A stretch of 64,000 nucleotides of DNA from Mucilaginibacter sp. UBA5151 (GTDB taxonomy: Bacteria; Bacteroidota; Bacteroidia; Sphingobacteriales; Sphingobacteriaceae), in assembly GCA_002413785.1 (NCBI GenBank), contig DHXR01000082.1:224667-288666 (forward strand), read 5' to 3'. The notes under the pieces were generated by a model. That model was not told the origin of the DNA. It searched no databases and saw only the letters and a list, made by a program, of their open reading frames with translations. Positions 17,523 through 26,577 of this stretch are shown piece after piece; the stretch's first letter is position 1, and every line of letters starts with the position of its first letter. A program made the translations under genes and the position numbers.

Positions 17523-20500
17523 TTATTGGTTTTCCATTTCGCTGGTATCACCGGGCATTGATACAATATTTTTTATGTAACCCTTTTTTAACAAGACCGG
17601 TATTACATGCTGTCCGGCCAGTCTTACTGCGTCCGATGATCCTTTGGTAGCTTCAATTCGAATGCAAACCACAATGTTTCCCTTTCGTTTTACCATAGGG
17701 GCAAAAAATACATACCAACCATCATTTATATCCTGTCCTTTCCATATCCTTTCGGGCGTACCGGTTTTACCGGCCACACTTAAACCTAATACCGGGACCT
17801 TTGGCGCGCTTTGTTCAATCATATACTTAGTTATCAAAGCAGCATACCGCGGATCGTTTGCCAGCGTTATACCATCTTTAACACCCGTTACGGAGTCACT
17901 TATTTTTAATACGAAGCGGTTTGCAACCAATAGGCCATTATTGGCTACGCCTGATACCATCCTTGCCACGGCAGCTGGCGTGGCTATTAACTCACCCTGG
18001 CCCCATGCCATCCCCGAAATACCTTTAGCCCGTGTACGGCGGATATTGTTTGGATCGTATCGCGGCCTTGTATTAAACTCTGTCTTGCGCCATAACCCAC
18101 GCCATTTTTCATCCTGGGCAGCATTTTCAAGTGGTTTATTATAAAAGTAGCCGCCTACGCCATGCAAAAACATACCAGTTTTCAAATACAAATCAGCCAT
18201 GTTTTCTTCAAGGTGTTCTTCGTTAGCCAATTTTATAAAGTAAACGTTGTTTGACTTTGCAACAGCACGTTCAAGGGTTATAATCCCGGTCTCGTCAGGT
18301 TCAATGCCCTTGGTGCGAATGCGCTCTTCTTCACTCACTGTAAATTTTACGTTAGCGGCATTCATCCCAAGTTTATTAAAGGCAGCCATGGTGGTTAACA
18401 CTTTCGCGGTTGAACCCGGTTGCGTGGCATAAGTGAAACCCAGATCAGTGGTAGTTATCCATTGAGATAATTTATTTTGATCGGGTACCGGCATAGTAAG
18501 CTGGTCCCAGTTATGAATTGGCGGCAACGGATAAACAGCAGATGCCAGTATATCGCCGGTTGAAGCCAGCATGACTACAACTGATACCCGTTTATAATTT
18601 AACGAAGTATCAGTCGCAATTGATTTTTGAATACTTGTTTGCAAATCAGCATCCAATGTAAGCTGCACATCGCGGTTTCTTTTTTTGAAAGCTGCTACCT
18701 CTGTACTGTTTATCCCGGCAATAAGCAAAGGCGTCAGGGCGCTGTAATTTTTTTTGCTCACTGTCATTTCTTTTACGCCCCTTGGCAAAAAACGGTCTTC
18801 GCGAAAAAAGCTCGCGTTCGCGTTATAATTTGATACGGGCATTTTAAAACCACGCAACTCGGCGGCAAGCTCATACTCTGCAAAATAGCCGTTTGTACTG
18901 CCATTAAAAATCCCGGTATTGGCATCGCCGACCCAGAAAAACATTTGCTCTTCAAAAGGATAATACCGGGTTAAACGTTTATGCATTGCGGAATCAAGAT
19001 CGTAATTTCCGGCGCCCGCGGCATTTAATAAATTTCGCTGTTTCTTAATCAGCCCGGGATCGCTGGTTGCAAGGATGCGTCCTTCGCGGTCATAAAGTGT
19101 ACCGGCTTGCAATTTGTTCATCAAAATTGCTATACGGGGGTTATAACTAAACATCCTGGCGCCGCTTTTATCAGCAACTAAAGCAGGTTTAACTATCCAT
19201 TCCTGGTTATCAAAAAAATACCGTGATACATTTATGGTTAATAATAATATGCCGATACAAGCCGCAACTAATGCCGGGACAAGGTTGCGGTCCTGTTGTT
19301 TGGTGATGTAAGCCATTTGTAAAGGTGTACCCCTTACCATTGAAGCGGATAGCAGAAATCCCACGGCCAAAAAATTGGCAACCAGGGATGAGCCCCCATA
19401 ACTTTGAAAGGGTAAAGCCACCCCGGATAGGGGTAGGGCGCCCGTTGAACCGCCCGCTATCAATAAAAACTGTATAAAGGTACAGATACCGATGCCCGCG
19501 CATAAATAAAACAGAAACGGTGTGCCGGTTTGCCGCCCTATGATGATTGAACGGTGGAGGTATAGTAAAAACAATAAAAATATACAAACTATACCAGCCC
19601 ATCCAAATTCTTCGCCCATTGAAGGCAGTATCATATCGGTATGTGCTTCGGGGATAGTTTTGGCAAATCCTTCGCCAACTCCCTGCCCGGCTATGCCGCC
19701 GCCTGACATTGCCCAAAGCCCGTTTGCCACCTGGTCGCCGCCATATACCTCATTGTTCCAGGCATCCTGCCATATTGCCTTACGCTCCACTAAACGCTGT
19801 ACCGGACCGGGGATAAGCTTATCCAGGTGGGGTATTTTATCGATAGTTAAAAATCCGGCTATGATAACCAAAGCCATTATGGCCGATTCGCTTAGTTGTT
19901 TACGTTTAAATAAAATAACAAGCACTAACATAGCCGCGGTAAGTATGCCCGATAACCATATATTTTTAAATATCCAGGTAACAATTACATAAAATACTAC
20001 CGAAAGCGCCATGAACATAAAATCACCCCGCGAAAAAGAAAAGAGGATGATAAACGTAAAGCAAATGATCATGGCCGGACCCATATCGCCAAGGATAAGG
20101 AACAAAAAAAGAGTTATGCCGATGGCGATCAAAGCAAATGAAAAAAACGACCACCTTTTCTTCCAGCTGGCATATTCGCTGATGAATTTTTCATTCACCG
20201 CAAAAAAACCTGCCAGAAACATAATGACCAAATATTTAACGATCTCGCTCGGCTGAAAGCCGAACAGGTTAACTTTTACGCCGCTGCCTTCAGGGCCTGA
20301 ACCCAGCCGGATGGTAAACACAAGCAATGCCATAGCCGCAACAATCCAGGGCCAGCCATTGGCAGCCTTGCGGTTGTTTTTTAAAATAAACATCCGGTAT
20401 AAGCCGGAATCGGCGGTAAAACGGCGCAGGTTAAAGAACAATAACATGATCATCCCAATAAAGCCGATTCCCAGATATTCAAGTGTATCCTTTGCTAAAA

Positions 20501-21614
20501 AGCGATCACGTAATGGATCCTGTAAACTTATCAGTGTTATAAATGACAGGCCGGTAAGGATCATTATCAAAGGCAAAATAAGCTGATCCGCTAAAGGGAA
20601 TTTCGCGCTCAGCAGCAGGTGTGTGATCGCAAAATATGAAAAAAAGCCAATCACAATTATCCAAAACCATAAATTAAACTCCGACGGTGTACGGATAATA
20701 AATGCTTTTTCTTTTTTCAGGATGCTGTAATCCCTGGTTGATAAAAGCCGGATGGTATGGGGGGCCTGGTAAAAGTTAAAGGCCTCATCTTTATCTAAAT
20801 TATCTGTACCCAACGATTTGCCAAACTGGAAACCAGGCCGCAAGGGCAAAACCTCAAAAGCCCTGTCTGCCGGAAGGTTTTTAAATGTATAGGTACCATG
20901 GTCATCAGTTCGTACAAAAGCTATTAATGATTGTAAATGTTTTCGGCTCTTTGTATCCAAAACATAAACTTTTTTATACGCCGGGCTTTGTTGTGTTTTA
21001 GTTTTAACAATATCAGCTTCATTATCATTATAAATACTGTCTTGCGGCATTATCATCCGAATCTTTATTAAAACTCCAGCCACAGAACCACCTTTATTCA
21101 GCACTTTGCCTGAAATATTATTGCCGGTAAAACCGAGGTCAATGGCTGCAACTAAAACGGGCGGATTACTTTTTTCCTGCACAAACCTGAGCGAATCATC
21201 ACCGGTATAGCCTAATAATGACCGTGATACTAATACCCTTTCTTTAAAAGACCGGCCGCCGTTGGTAAATGCGTCATCGGCCACAACATTGTACCGCAGT
21301 TTATTTATTTCACCAATATTGTCGAATCTGTAACCTTCTTTAACCTTAGCTGCAATGGTACTTTCAATAAGATCAATGTCCTTTTGATCTTCAAAATAAT
21401 AGCCTTTTTTTAATAATGCGCTTACATTTTTCGCAACATTGCCTGTATTCAAGTTTATCATGGTGCCGTCATGCAGGCGTTGGCCAACATCGGTAAAATT
21501 TCTTTGTTCTATAAAAAACAGCTGAATGAAGAGCAACAGCAATGCGATACCAATCAGCAACAAAAAGAAACGCTCTTTTTTTCGTGATTGGATAGTAGGG
21601 TCTGCCTGTTCCAT
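17523..21614 (-). CDS. FtsW/RodA-type glycosyltransferase fused to a penicillin-binding transpeptidase
   Basis: This 1363-residue protein joins two peptidoglycan synthases. One membrane helix at about 17-35 leads to an outer segment (36-310), which includes a CnaB/carboxypeptidase-regulatory-like fold at about 165-290 (ISGKVLNKGG to GTYTFKNLP). A SEDS polytopic domain follows at about 315-800, with the family sequences PSEIVKYLVIMFLAGFFAV, GDMGPAMI and ALPLSGVALPFQSYGGSSLVA. The C-terminal penicillin-binding domain (about 830-1345) has SxxK in GSTAK (~1068), SNN (~1120) and KTGTPE (~1282). Both lipid II polymerisation and crosslinking could occur in one chain. FtsW/RodA and their class B PBPs are usually separate proteins. 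It is 3 bases from the PP2C gene upstream. Confidence 0.93.
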   Translation of the reverse strand: MEQADPTIQSRKKERFFLLLIGIALLLLFIQLFFIEQRNFTDVGQRLHDGTMINLNTGNVAKNVSALLKKGYYFEDQKDIDLIESTIAAKVKEGYRFDNIGEINKLRYNVVADDAFTNGGRSFKERVLVSRSLLGYTGDDSLRFVQEKSNPPVLVAAIDLGFTGNNISGKVLNKGGSVAGVLIKIRMIMPQDSIYNDNEADIVKTKTQQSPAYKKVYVLDTKSRKHLQSLIAFVRTDDHGTYTFKNLPADRAFEVLPLRPGFQFGKSLGTDNLDKDEAFNFYQAPHTIRLLSTRDYSILKKEKAFIIRTPSEFNLWFWIIVIGFFSYFAITHLLLSAKFPLADQLILPLIMILTGLSFITLISLQDPLRDRFLAKDTLEYLGIGFIGMIMLLFFNLRRFTADSGLYRMFILKNNRKAANGWPWIVAAMALLVFTIRLGSGPEGSGVKVNLFGFQPSEIVKYLVIMFLAGFFAVNEKFISEYASWKKRWSFFSFALIAIGITLFLFLILGDMGPAMIICFTFIILFSFSRGDFMFMALSVVFYVIVTWIFKNIWLSGILTAAMLVLVILFKRKQLSESAIMALVIIAGFLTIDKIPHLDKLIPGPVQRLVERKAIWQDAWNNEVYGGDQVANGLWAMSGGGIAGQGVGEGFAKTIPEAHTDMILPSMGEEFGWAGIVCIFLLFLLYLHRSIIIGRQTGTPFLFYLCAGIGICTFIQFLLIAGGSTGALPLSGVALPFQSYGGSSLVANFLAVGFLLSASMVRGTPLQMAYITKQQDRNLVPALVAACIGILLLTINVSRYFFDNQEWIVKPALVADKSGARMFSYNPRIAILMNKLQAGTLYDREGRILATSDPGLIKKQRNLLNAAGAGNYDLDSAMHKRLTRYYPFEEQMFFWVGDANTGIFNGSTNGYFAEYELAAELRGFKMPVSNYNANASFFREDRFLPRGVKEMTVSKKNYSALTPLLIAGINSTEVAAFKKRNRDVQLTLDADLQTSIQKSIATDTSLNYKRVSVVVMLASTGDILASAVYPLPPIHNWDQLTMPVPDQNKLSQWITTTDLGFTYATQPGSTAKVLTTMAAFNKLGMNAANVKFTVSEEERIRTKGIEPDETGIITLERAVAKSNNVYFIKLANEEHLEENMADLYLKTGMFLHGVGGYFYNKPLENAAQDEKWRGLWRKTEFNTRPRYDPNNIRRTRAKGISGMAWGQGELIATPAAVARMVSGVANNGLLVANRFVLKISDSVTGVKDGITLANDPRYAALITKYMIEQSAPKVPVLGLSVAGKTGTPERIWKGQDINDGWYVFFAPMVKRKGNIVVCIRIEATKGSSDAVRLAGQHVIPVLLKKGYIKNIVSMPGDTSEMENQ

Positions 21615-21617
21615 TGT

Positions 21618-23054
21618 TTATTTATTCTTGACTGGGATTGAGTCTGCCTTAAAAGCAATGCCCGGTAGTTTTCCGTTTATGTATTTTTTGTCTGCAACAA
21701 TGAACGAATTTTGCATAGGGATTTGACAATTAATAAACCTTGTATTTTTTAATGTCAAAGCATTGTTATATGAAGTTATGCCTATCGGGAAATTAACGAA
21801 AGACAAGCTATCCAATACAATATTTTTACATTTTGACGAAAGCCTGAATGCTTCGCCTTTGTATCCCGAATCACATTGAAGCACGATTTTTCCTTTAGCT
21901 TTTATTAATAAACTATCCTTAGTTAACAGGATAGCTTCACTGATCAAAATTGGAGCGGTATAGGTGGTGTCTGAAAGAATCAATATATGCCCTTTTAACC
22001 GGTTGATGGCTTGCTGTAGTTTTATTTCCTGTTTATTTTTCACTTTTTTAACAGGTACAACAACTTTTATTGTTTTGGCTGCCGCGTTGGTTTGATTTTG
22101 GTTTTGTAAATATTGCCAGATTGAAGCCGCAAGAAAAATAAGCGTTAACAATGATAAAACGGCAATAAGCGTTTTGTTGCTTCTAACCACTACTGCTGGT
22201 TGCGCTTTTACCGGGGCTTGTTCATGAAATTCGGATGTAGCGGTTATGGTATCGCTATTTTTTTTTGGATTTACCGCGGGCCTTGTTGTGTCAAATTGAA
22301 GTTGGGCTTTATTATTTTGAACCAGTACAACGGTTATATTATCCTTGCCGCCATTTCTGTTTGCCGCCTCAACCAATTTATTGCCTTTTTCTTTTAAGGC
22401 TCCATCTGTAGTAATAATTGTCCTTATTTTGGCGCTGTCCAGCATATCAGTTAAGCCATCGCTGCACAGTAACAGCATATCCCCGGGAAGAAAAGGGGAT
22501 TGCCCGGTTTCAATATAATTATCGTCCTTCCCAAGCTGCACATCTAAGCCCAATGCTTTATTGATCTCGTTGCGTTTAGGGTGGTTCATTGCTTCCGTTT
22601 CAGACAACCTGCCCGAATCCTCCAAAAATCCAACAAAAGATTGATCATGTGAGATTTTAACCAGGGAATTGTCCCTTACCAGGTAAAGCCTTGTATCGCC
22701 TACATGCGCAAAATAAAACTGGTTCCTTTCTATGTCAACAATAGCCAATGTAGAAACACAGGCCATGTTATCATGTTCTTTGGATCTTTGTTTTTCCTGT
22801 ATTATTTTTTCATTTGCCAGTTTAAAACAATCAATGATCATCGGGATAATTTCACCCGAAGGCTTATCAAGGCGGCGCAGAATGGCTTCACGCGCCAGGG
22901 CAGCGGCAATTTCACCGCCAGAATATCCGCCAACGCCATCAATTACACACGCTATTATAAACCTATTATTCGCGGTGAGTTCTGCAATAAAAGTATCTTC
23001 ATTGTTTTGCCGGTGTTTGCCGGTATCTGTTATTCCGAAAAATTGATCAGTCAT
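21618..23054 (-). CDS. PP2C-type Ser/Thr phosphatase with membrane helix and outer domain
   Basis: The 478-residue protein starts with a PP2C domain (1-245). Metal and active-site motifs are RQNNED (15-20), DGVGGYSGGE (39-48), FAHVGDTRLYL (~117), CSDGLTDML (~200) and GGKDNITVVLV (~235). A membrane helix at about 293-317 is followed by an outer segment of some 160 residues made of short beta strands (LILSDTTYTAP, ILLTKDSLLIKAKGK, KNIVLDSLSFVNFP), resembling a right-handed beta-helix. This would oppose the operon kinases, with a possible sensor outside the membrane. Its ATG overlaps the end of the small peptide gene upstream by 8 bases, and it ends 3 bases before the FtsW-PBP gene. Confidence 0.92.
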   Translation of the reverse strand: MTDQFFGITDTGKHRQNNEDTFIAELTANNRFIIACVIDGVGGYSGGEIAAALAREAILRRLDKPSGEIIPMIIDCFKLANEKIIQEKQRSKEHDNMACVSTLAIVDIERNQFYFAHVGDTRLYLVRDNSLVKISHDQSFVGFLEDSGRLSETEAMNHPKRNEINKALGLDVQLGKDDNYIETGQSPFLPGDMLLLCSDGLTDMLDSAKIRTIITTDGALKEKGNKLVEAANRNGGKDNITVVLVQNNKAQLQFDTTRPAVNPKKNSDTITATSEFHEQAPVKAQPAVVVRSNKTLIAVLSLLTLIFLAASIWQYLQNQNQTNAAAKTIKVVVPVKKVKNKQEIKLQQAINRLKGHILILSDTTYTAPILISEAILLTKDSLLIKAKGKIVLQCDSGYKGEAFRLSSKCKNIVLDSLSFVNFPIGITSYNNALTLKNTRFINCQIPMQNSFIVADKKYINGKLPGIAFKADSIPVKNK

Positions 23055-23145
23055 TCGGTTTACTTGAGTTTTTTATATCAATAAAATGAGCGGACATTAA
23101 AAAAATACCAATACCTAAAATCCCTAATGATAAAATTTGTGACAT
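23047..23145 (-). CDS. Small single-pass membrane protein, 32 residues
   Basis: An ATG at 23145 opens a 32-codon frame. It has a hydrophobic core SQILSLGILGIGIFLMSAHF and ends with the polar tail KNSSKPND, a plausible single membrane helix. It starts 5 bases after the stop of the FHA-like gene, and its last codons overlap the PP2C start (ATGACTGA), a typical coupling arrangement. No homologue is recognised. Its position suggests a partner of the phosphatase or the SEDS-PBP fusion. Confidence 0.6.
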   Translation of the reverse strand: MSQILSLGILGIGIFLMSAHFIDIKNSSKPND

Positions 23146-23150
23146 ATCAG

Positions 23151-24104
23151 CTATGATTTGAATATGTTAATACCAACAATCCCATTCAGTAATATTTTTG
23201 AATTCACGGGAAGTTCAACCCACGATGGCGAATTTACATCACTTTTAGCTACTTCATTCTCATTCAATATCGTTAGTTCTCCAAATGAAGAAAGATAAAA
23301 TTTGCCATCTGATTTGTTATACCTTATCTGGAGGTGTGGCGTGTTTACCCATTCGGAAGGAATTTTGAAAATATTAGAATCTTCCCGGCTTTCTTCGTCT
23401 CCTGAAATTATAATTTCGTCATCTGTCATAACATACTCAACCTTCTTCCCTGCAAACTGCTTTTCAGGCAGAATAGTTTCAAATCTTGCGAATTTTTTTT
23501 GCGCGGGGTTTACGGCGCTATTTTCTTCAACGCCCAGGTCTTCAGCATAAGGCAATTCAAAATAGCCATCGCTATAATAATTAAAGCCTTTTAATATATC
23601 CTGGCTAATATCAAATGTTTGTGCAATGCCCGTTTGCCGGGGGATAAATGTTACTCTTAAATTTTCCTCTTTTTTACTGCTTCCCGGCAATAACTTCCCA
23701 ATAAAACCAATGTCACCCCGTGCATAATCAGGATGTGATACCAATCTGAATACCCATTTGGAACTGGATGGCTCAACTATTTTGCCCGAAGCACGGTATT
23801 GTTTCAGCAACCCGTAAAATTTTTTTACAATTTCGTTTACAATCAAACCGAATATACCTTGTTTATTATTCATAAACTCCGCGTAATCTTCGGGGTTGAA
23901 ACTAATAATGTACTCGTGATAAAAAACAATACGGTCTGCAAAGGAAAGCTGCCTGACGGAATCGTTAAATTTTGCAACCACGTAATTATAAACGTCGTCA
24001 GGCGTAAGTACCGGCTGTTTCTTTTTCGATTTACCGGTATTTTCATTGGTTAAAAACCAATCTTGTAGGCCTATACGTTGCCAGATAGTAGTTTTTTGAT
24101 CCAT
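23151..24104 (-). CDS. FHA-like two-domain protein of the kinase operon
   Basis: This 317-residue soluble protein has no close match I can name. Residues 30-120 (including SFADRIVFYHEYIISFNPEDYAEF, given here as its start, and a long amphipathic helix) resemble the N-terminal DUF3662 region of FhaA-type proteins. The C-terminal 80 residues have the strand order of an FHA domain (HLQIRYN, KFYLSSFGELTILNENEV, ELPVNSKILLNGIVGINIF) but lack the SxxH phosphothreonine motif. It may therefore be a degenerate FHA partner. It lies 17 bases after the first kinase gene and 5 bases before the small membrane protein. Confidence 0.6.
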   Translation of the reverse strand: MDQKTTIWQRIGLQDWFLTNENTGKSKKKQPVLTPDDVYNYVVAKFNDSVRQLSFADRIVFYHEYIISFNPEDYAEFMNNKQGIFGLIVNEIVKKFYGLLKQYRASGKIVEPSSSKWVFRLVSHPDYARGDIGFIGKLLPGSSKKEENLRVTFIPRQTGIAQTFDISQDILKGFNYYSDGYFELPYAEDLGVEENSAVNPAQKKFARFETILPEKQFAGKKVEYVMTDDEIIISGDEESREDSNIFKIPSEWVNTPHLQIRYNKSDGKFYLSSFGELTILNENEVAKSDVNSPSWVELPVNSKILLNGIVGINIFKS

Positions 24105-24121
24105 TTATTGTCAATATTTGT

Positions 24122-25441
24122 TCAATTGTCGGGCTTCTTCGCAGTGTCAGCCGTTGTACTGTCGCCCTTTGATTTTTCCGAATTTATTGCATCAGTTATT
24201 GCTTGCCGCGTGGCCGAATCTGTCAATCTTTGCTTTTCCCTACGCCGTCGGATGTAATATTCAGATGCTATTTTGGCGGAGTCAAGAGTTTGCGGTGTGT
24301 CAACAATTGCTTTGGTAACAGGATTTACGGGAGCGGCGGACTTATAAAAAAAGAAAGAATAGCTCGCGACGGCCATAAATCCTAAAAGTAAGATCATGAT
24401 ACCTACAAACAAGGGTTTTGATATATGGAACGTACCGCTATCACCTGGTGCATTGGCTGCCGGTGCGGCTAATTTGCCCATTTCCTGGTGAATGAACGCA
24501 TTATTTACGCCTCCCGCTGTTCCGGTTTTTATATCGGCAATACTATTTTCTATAATAGCTTCCTGTAGTTCTATTCCGCTGGCGTAACGGTTTTCAGGCA
24601 ATTTCTCCAGGCAATGTGATACCATGGCCAGCAACCATACAGGTACCTGCATTTCACGCTCCCGTTGGGTGCTTGTCCAATTTTCGGGCAAATGCTGACG
24701 GCGTAATTCCAATAGATCCGGCACCTCAGATTCCATGTGCGCCACCATAACCGCGTTCCTTGCTGTTTCGCCGTTATCTTTCAACGGAAATGGCACCTGG
24801 CCTGCCAGCAATTCGTACAAGATCAGGCCATAACTATAAATGTCAGTTTGGAACAACATCTGGCCTTCATTCTGCTCGGGCGCCATAAATTCTATAGCGC
24901 CCGCATGGCGCATACTGCTGCGGCGTTGTTCATCAGACATTACCGACAAACCAAAATCGAGCAATACATAGTTGCCGGAGTGAATATTGAATTTTACATT
25001 GTTGCTTTTAATATCGCCATGTTTTACGCCTACTTTGTGGCAGTGACACAAGGCGGACGCCAGCTGGTCGGCCAGCTTTATAGTTTCTTTTATGGTGAAT
25101 ATCGATTCGTGAGGAGGTTTTAGCAGTTCTTCGAGGTCTGGGCCTTCAATAAATTCCATTTCAATAAATGGGAAAGAGCCGCTTTCCGTAATCCCCGAAT
25201 TAAGGATCTTGACGATATTAGGGTTTGGAATTTCATTTACTTTCTTGAGCTTTTCTACCTCGTTCAAAAAGTTACGATAGTTCTTATCATCCGTACTTTC
25301 GGTGTGGATGGGCGTCGGCAACAGCTTTACGGCGCTAATGATAGGTCCCATTCTTCTTCCCTTGTACACGGAGCCCTGGCCACCTGTACGCAGCGCCCCC
25401 ATGTTTTCTAAGCCCTTAGTTATCGTAAATATTTTGCCCAT
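24122..25441 (-). CDS. Membrane-anchored Ser/Thr protein kinase (copy 2)
   Basis: The 439-residue protein is the first gene of the kinase/wall operon. Its kinase domain (10-290) is nearly co-linear with the copy at 15399-16709: GGQGSV at 20-25, Lys39, HGDIKSNN at 141-148, DFG at 162-164 and APEQ at 187-190. A membrane helix lies at about 348-370. The outer tail differs: it is Thr/Ala/Ser-rich with a RRRREKQR basic patch and no lysine run. No PASTA repeats are present. The 156 bases upstream (25442-25597) are A+T-rich and should hold the operon promoter, though I cannot define a -7/-33 pair. Confidence 0.93.
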   Translation of the reverse strand: MGKIFTITKGLENMGALRTGGQGSVYKGRRMGPIISAVKLLPTPIHTESTDDKNYRNFLNEVEKLKKVNEIPNPNIVKILNSGITESGSFPFIEMEFIEGPDLEELLKPPHESIFTIKETIKLADQLASALCHCHKVGVKHGDIKSNNVKFNIHSGNYVLLDFGLSVMSDEQRRSSMRHAGAIEFMAPEQNEGQMLFQTDIYSYGLILYELLAGQVPFPLKDNGETARNAVMVAHMESEVPDLLELRRQHLPENWTSTQREREMQVPVWLLAMVSHCLEKLPENRYASGIELQEAIIENSIADIKTGTAGGVNNAFIHQEMGKLAAPAANAPGDSGTFHISKPLFVGIMILLLGFMAVASYSFFFYKSAAPVNPVTKAIVDTPQTLDSAKIASEYYIRRRREKQRLTDSATRQAITDAINSEKSKGDSTTADTAKKPDN

Positions 25442-25597
25442 TTTTTATAACCCTGATGTGTTTTGTTTATACATCAATTAATTAACGTCAATAAATCTAT
25501 TATGTTTATATCGTTTTATTATAAATTTTTATTCGAAAAAAGACAGTTTACCTGGTTTTAGATAAACAAAAATAGAAATGGTCGTACAAAACTTCGT

Positions 25598-26566
25598 TTA
25601 ATCAGCCGCCTTCTGCCTAAAACCGTTAAACATTGGTTTTATAGCTTTTATATTGCGTTTTGAATAATCAATACTGGCATTGAGCTCAAAACCGATCAGC
25701 AGTATGAGCGTATTCAGATAAAGCCAGAGCATCAGGATGATCAGTGTACCGATGGAGCCGTAGAGTTTGTTGTAGGATGCGAAGTTATTGATATAATAGC
25801 TAAAGCCCATCGACGTAAGCATAGCGAGGGCGGTTGCCAGTATGGAACCAGTGCTTAAAAACTTCCATTTCTCTTTATGGGCGGGGCCGTAGCGGTACAA
25901 TAAGGATATGGTGAAAAAAAATATGGCGATCACGATGACCCACCTCGAAACCCGGATTACGTAGAACCAAAAATTCGCCCTGCTGTCGATATTCGATTTA
26001 AGGTAGCTGATCACAGCCTCCCCGGCAGTTAATACCGATATGGCTACAAGCAGCGCGAAACTGATTACCACAGTAAGCGTCATCGCTATCATCTTTCTTT
26101 TTATCCAGGTACGTTTTTCGGTTACAAGGGATGATTTATTAAAAGCTTGCATTAAATTGCTGATGCCGCTGGTGGCAAAATACAAGGCCGTAACAAAACC
26201 CAAAGACAATAATTTGCCGTTATGATGCCTTACAATGTCTTCAATAGTGGCCTGGAAAGCCATATAGGCGTTGTAAGGCAATATGGTGGACAGCAGGTTA
26301 AGCAAGGTCCCCTGGAAATTTTTAACCGGTATATAAGGTATCAGCGTGAAAAGGAAGATAGTTGCCGGAAAAAATGCCAGCATAAAGTTAAACGCCAGCG
26401 ACGACGCCCTGTTTATGAGTGTACGGTCCTGTACTTCGTTTAAAAAAAAAGCAGCCACATCGTATAAAGGCAGGGGATAAAAGCCGGGTAAAATATACGT
26501 TTTTGACCAGGCGGAAAGGTTTCGGTAAAACCTTAACCGGAGTAAAATACGGTGCATCCACTTCAT
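25598..26566 (-). CDS. YihY/virulence factor BrkB family membrane protein
   Basis: The 322-residue protein has six hydrophobic segments and the YihY signatures RASSLAFNFMLAFFPATIFLF, given here as its core, and ATSGISNLMQAFNKS. The motif YGPAHKEKW follows the fifth helix and the end reads LILLIGFELNASIDY. The family was once called ribonuclease BN but is an inner-membrane protein of uncertain transport role. Its start lies 11 bases beyond the stop of the upstream thioesterase, so the two are probably co-transcribed with mltG. Confidence 0.92.
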   Translation of the reverse strand: MKWMHRILLRLRFYRNLSAWSKTYILPGFYPLPLYDVAAFFLNEVQDRTLINRASSLAFNFMLAFFPATIFLFTLIPYIPVKNFQGTLLNLLSTILPYNAYMAFQATIEDIVRHHNGKLLSLGFVTALYFATSGISNLMQAFNKSSLVTEKRTWIKRKMIAMTLTVVISFALLVAISVLTAGEAVISYLKSNIDSRANFWFYVIRVSRWVIVIAIFFFTISLLYRYGPAHKEKWKFLSTGSILATALAMLTSMGFSYYINNFASYNKLYGSIGTLIILMLWLYLNTLILLIGFELNASIDYSKRNIKAIKPMFNGFRQKAAD

Positions 26567-26577
26567 TTACACCAAAT

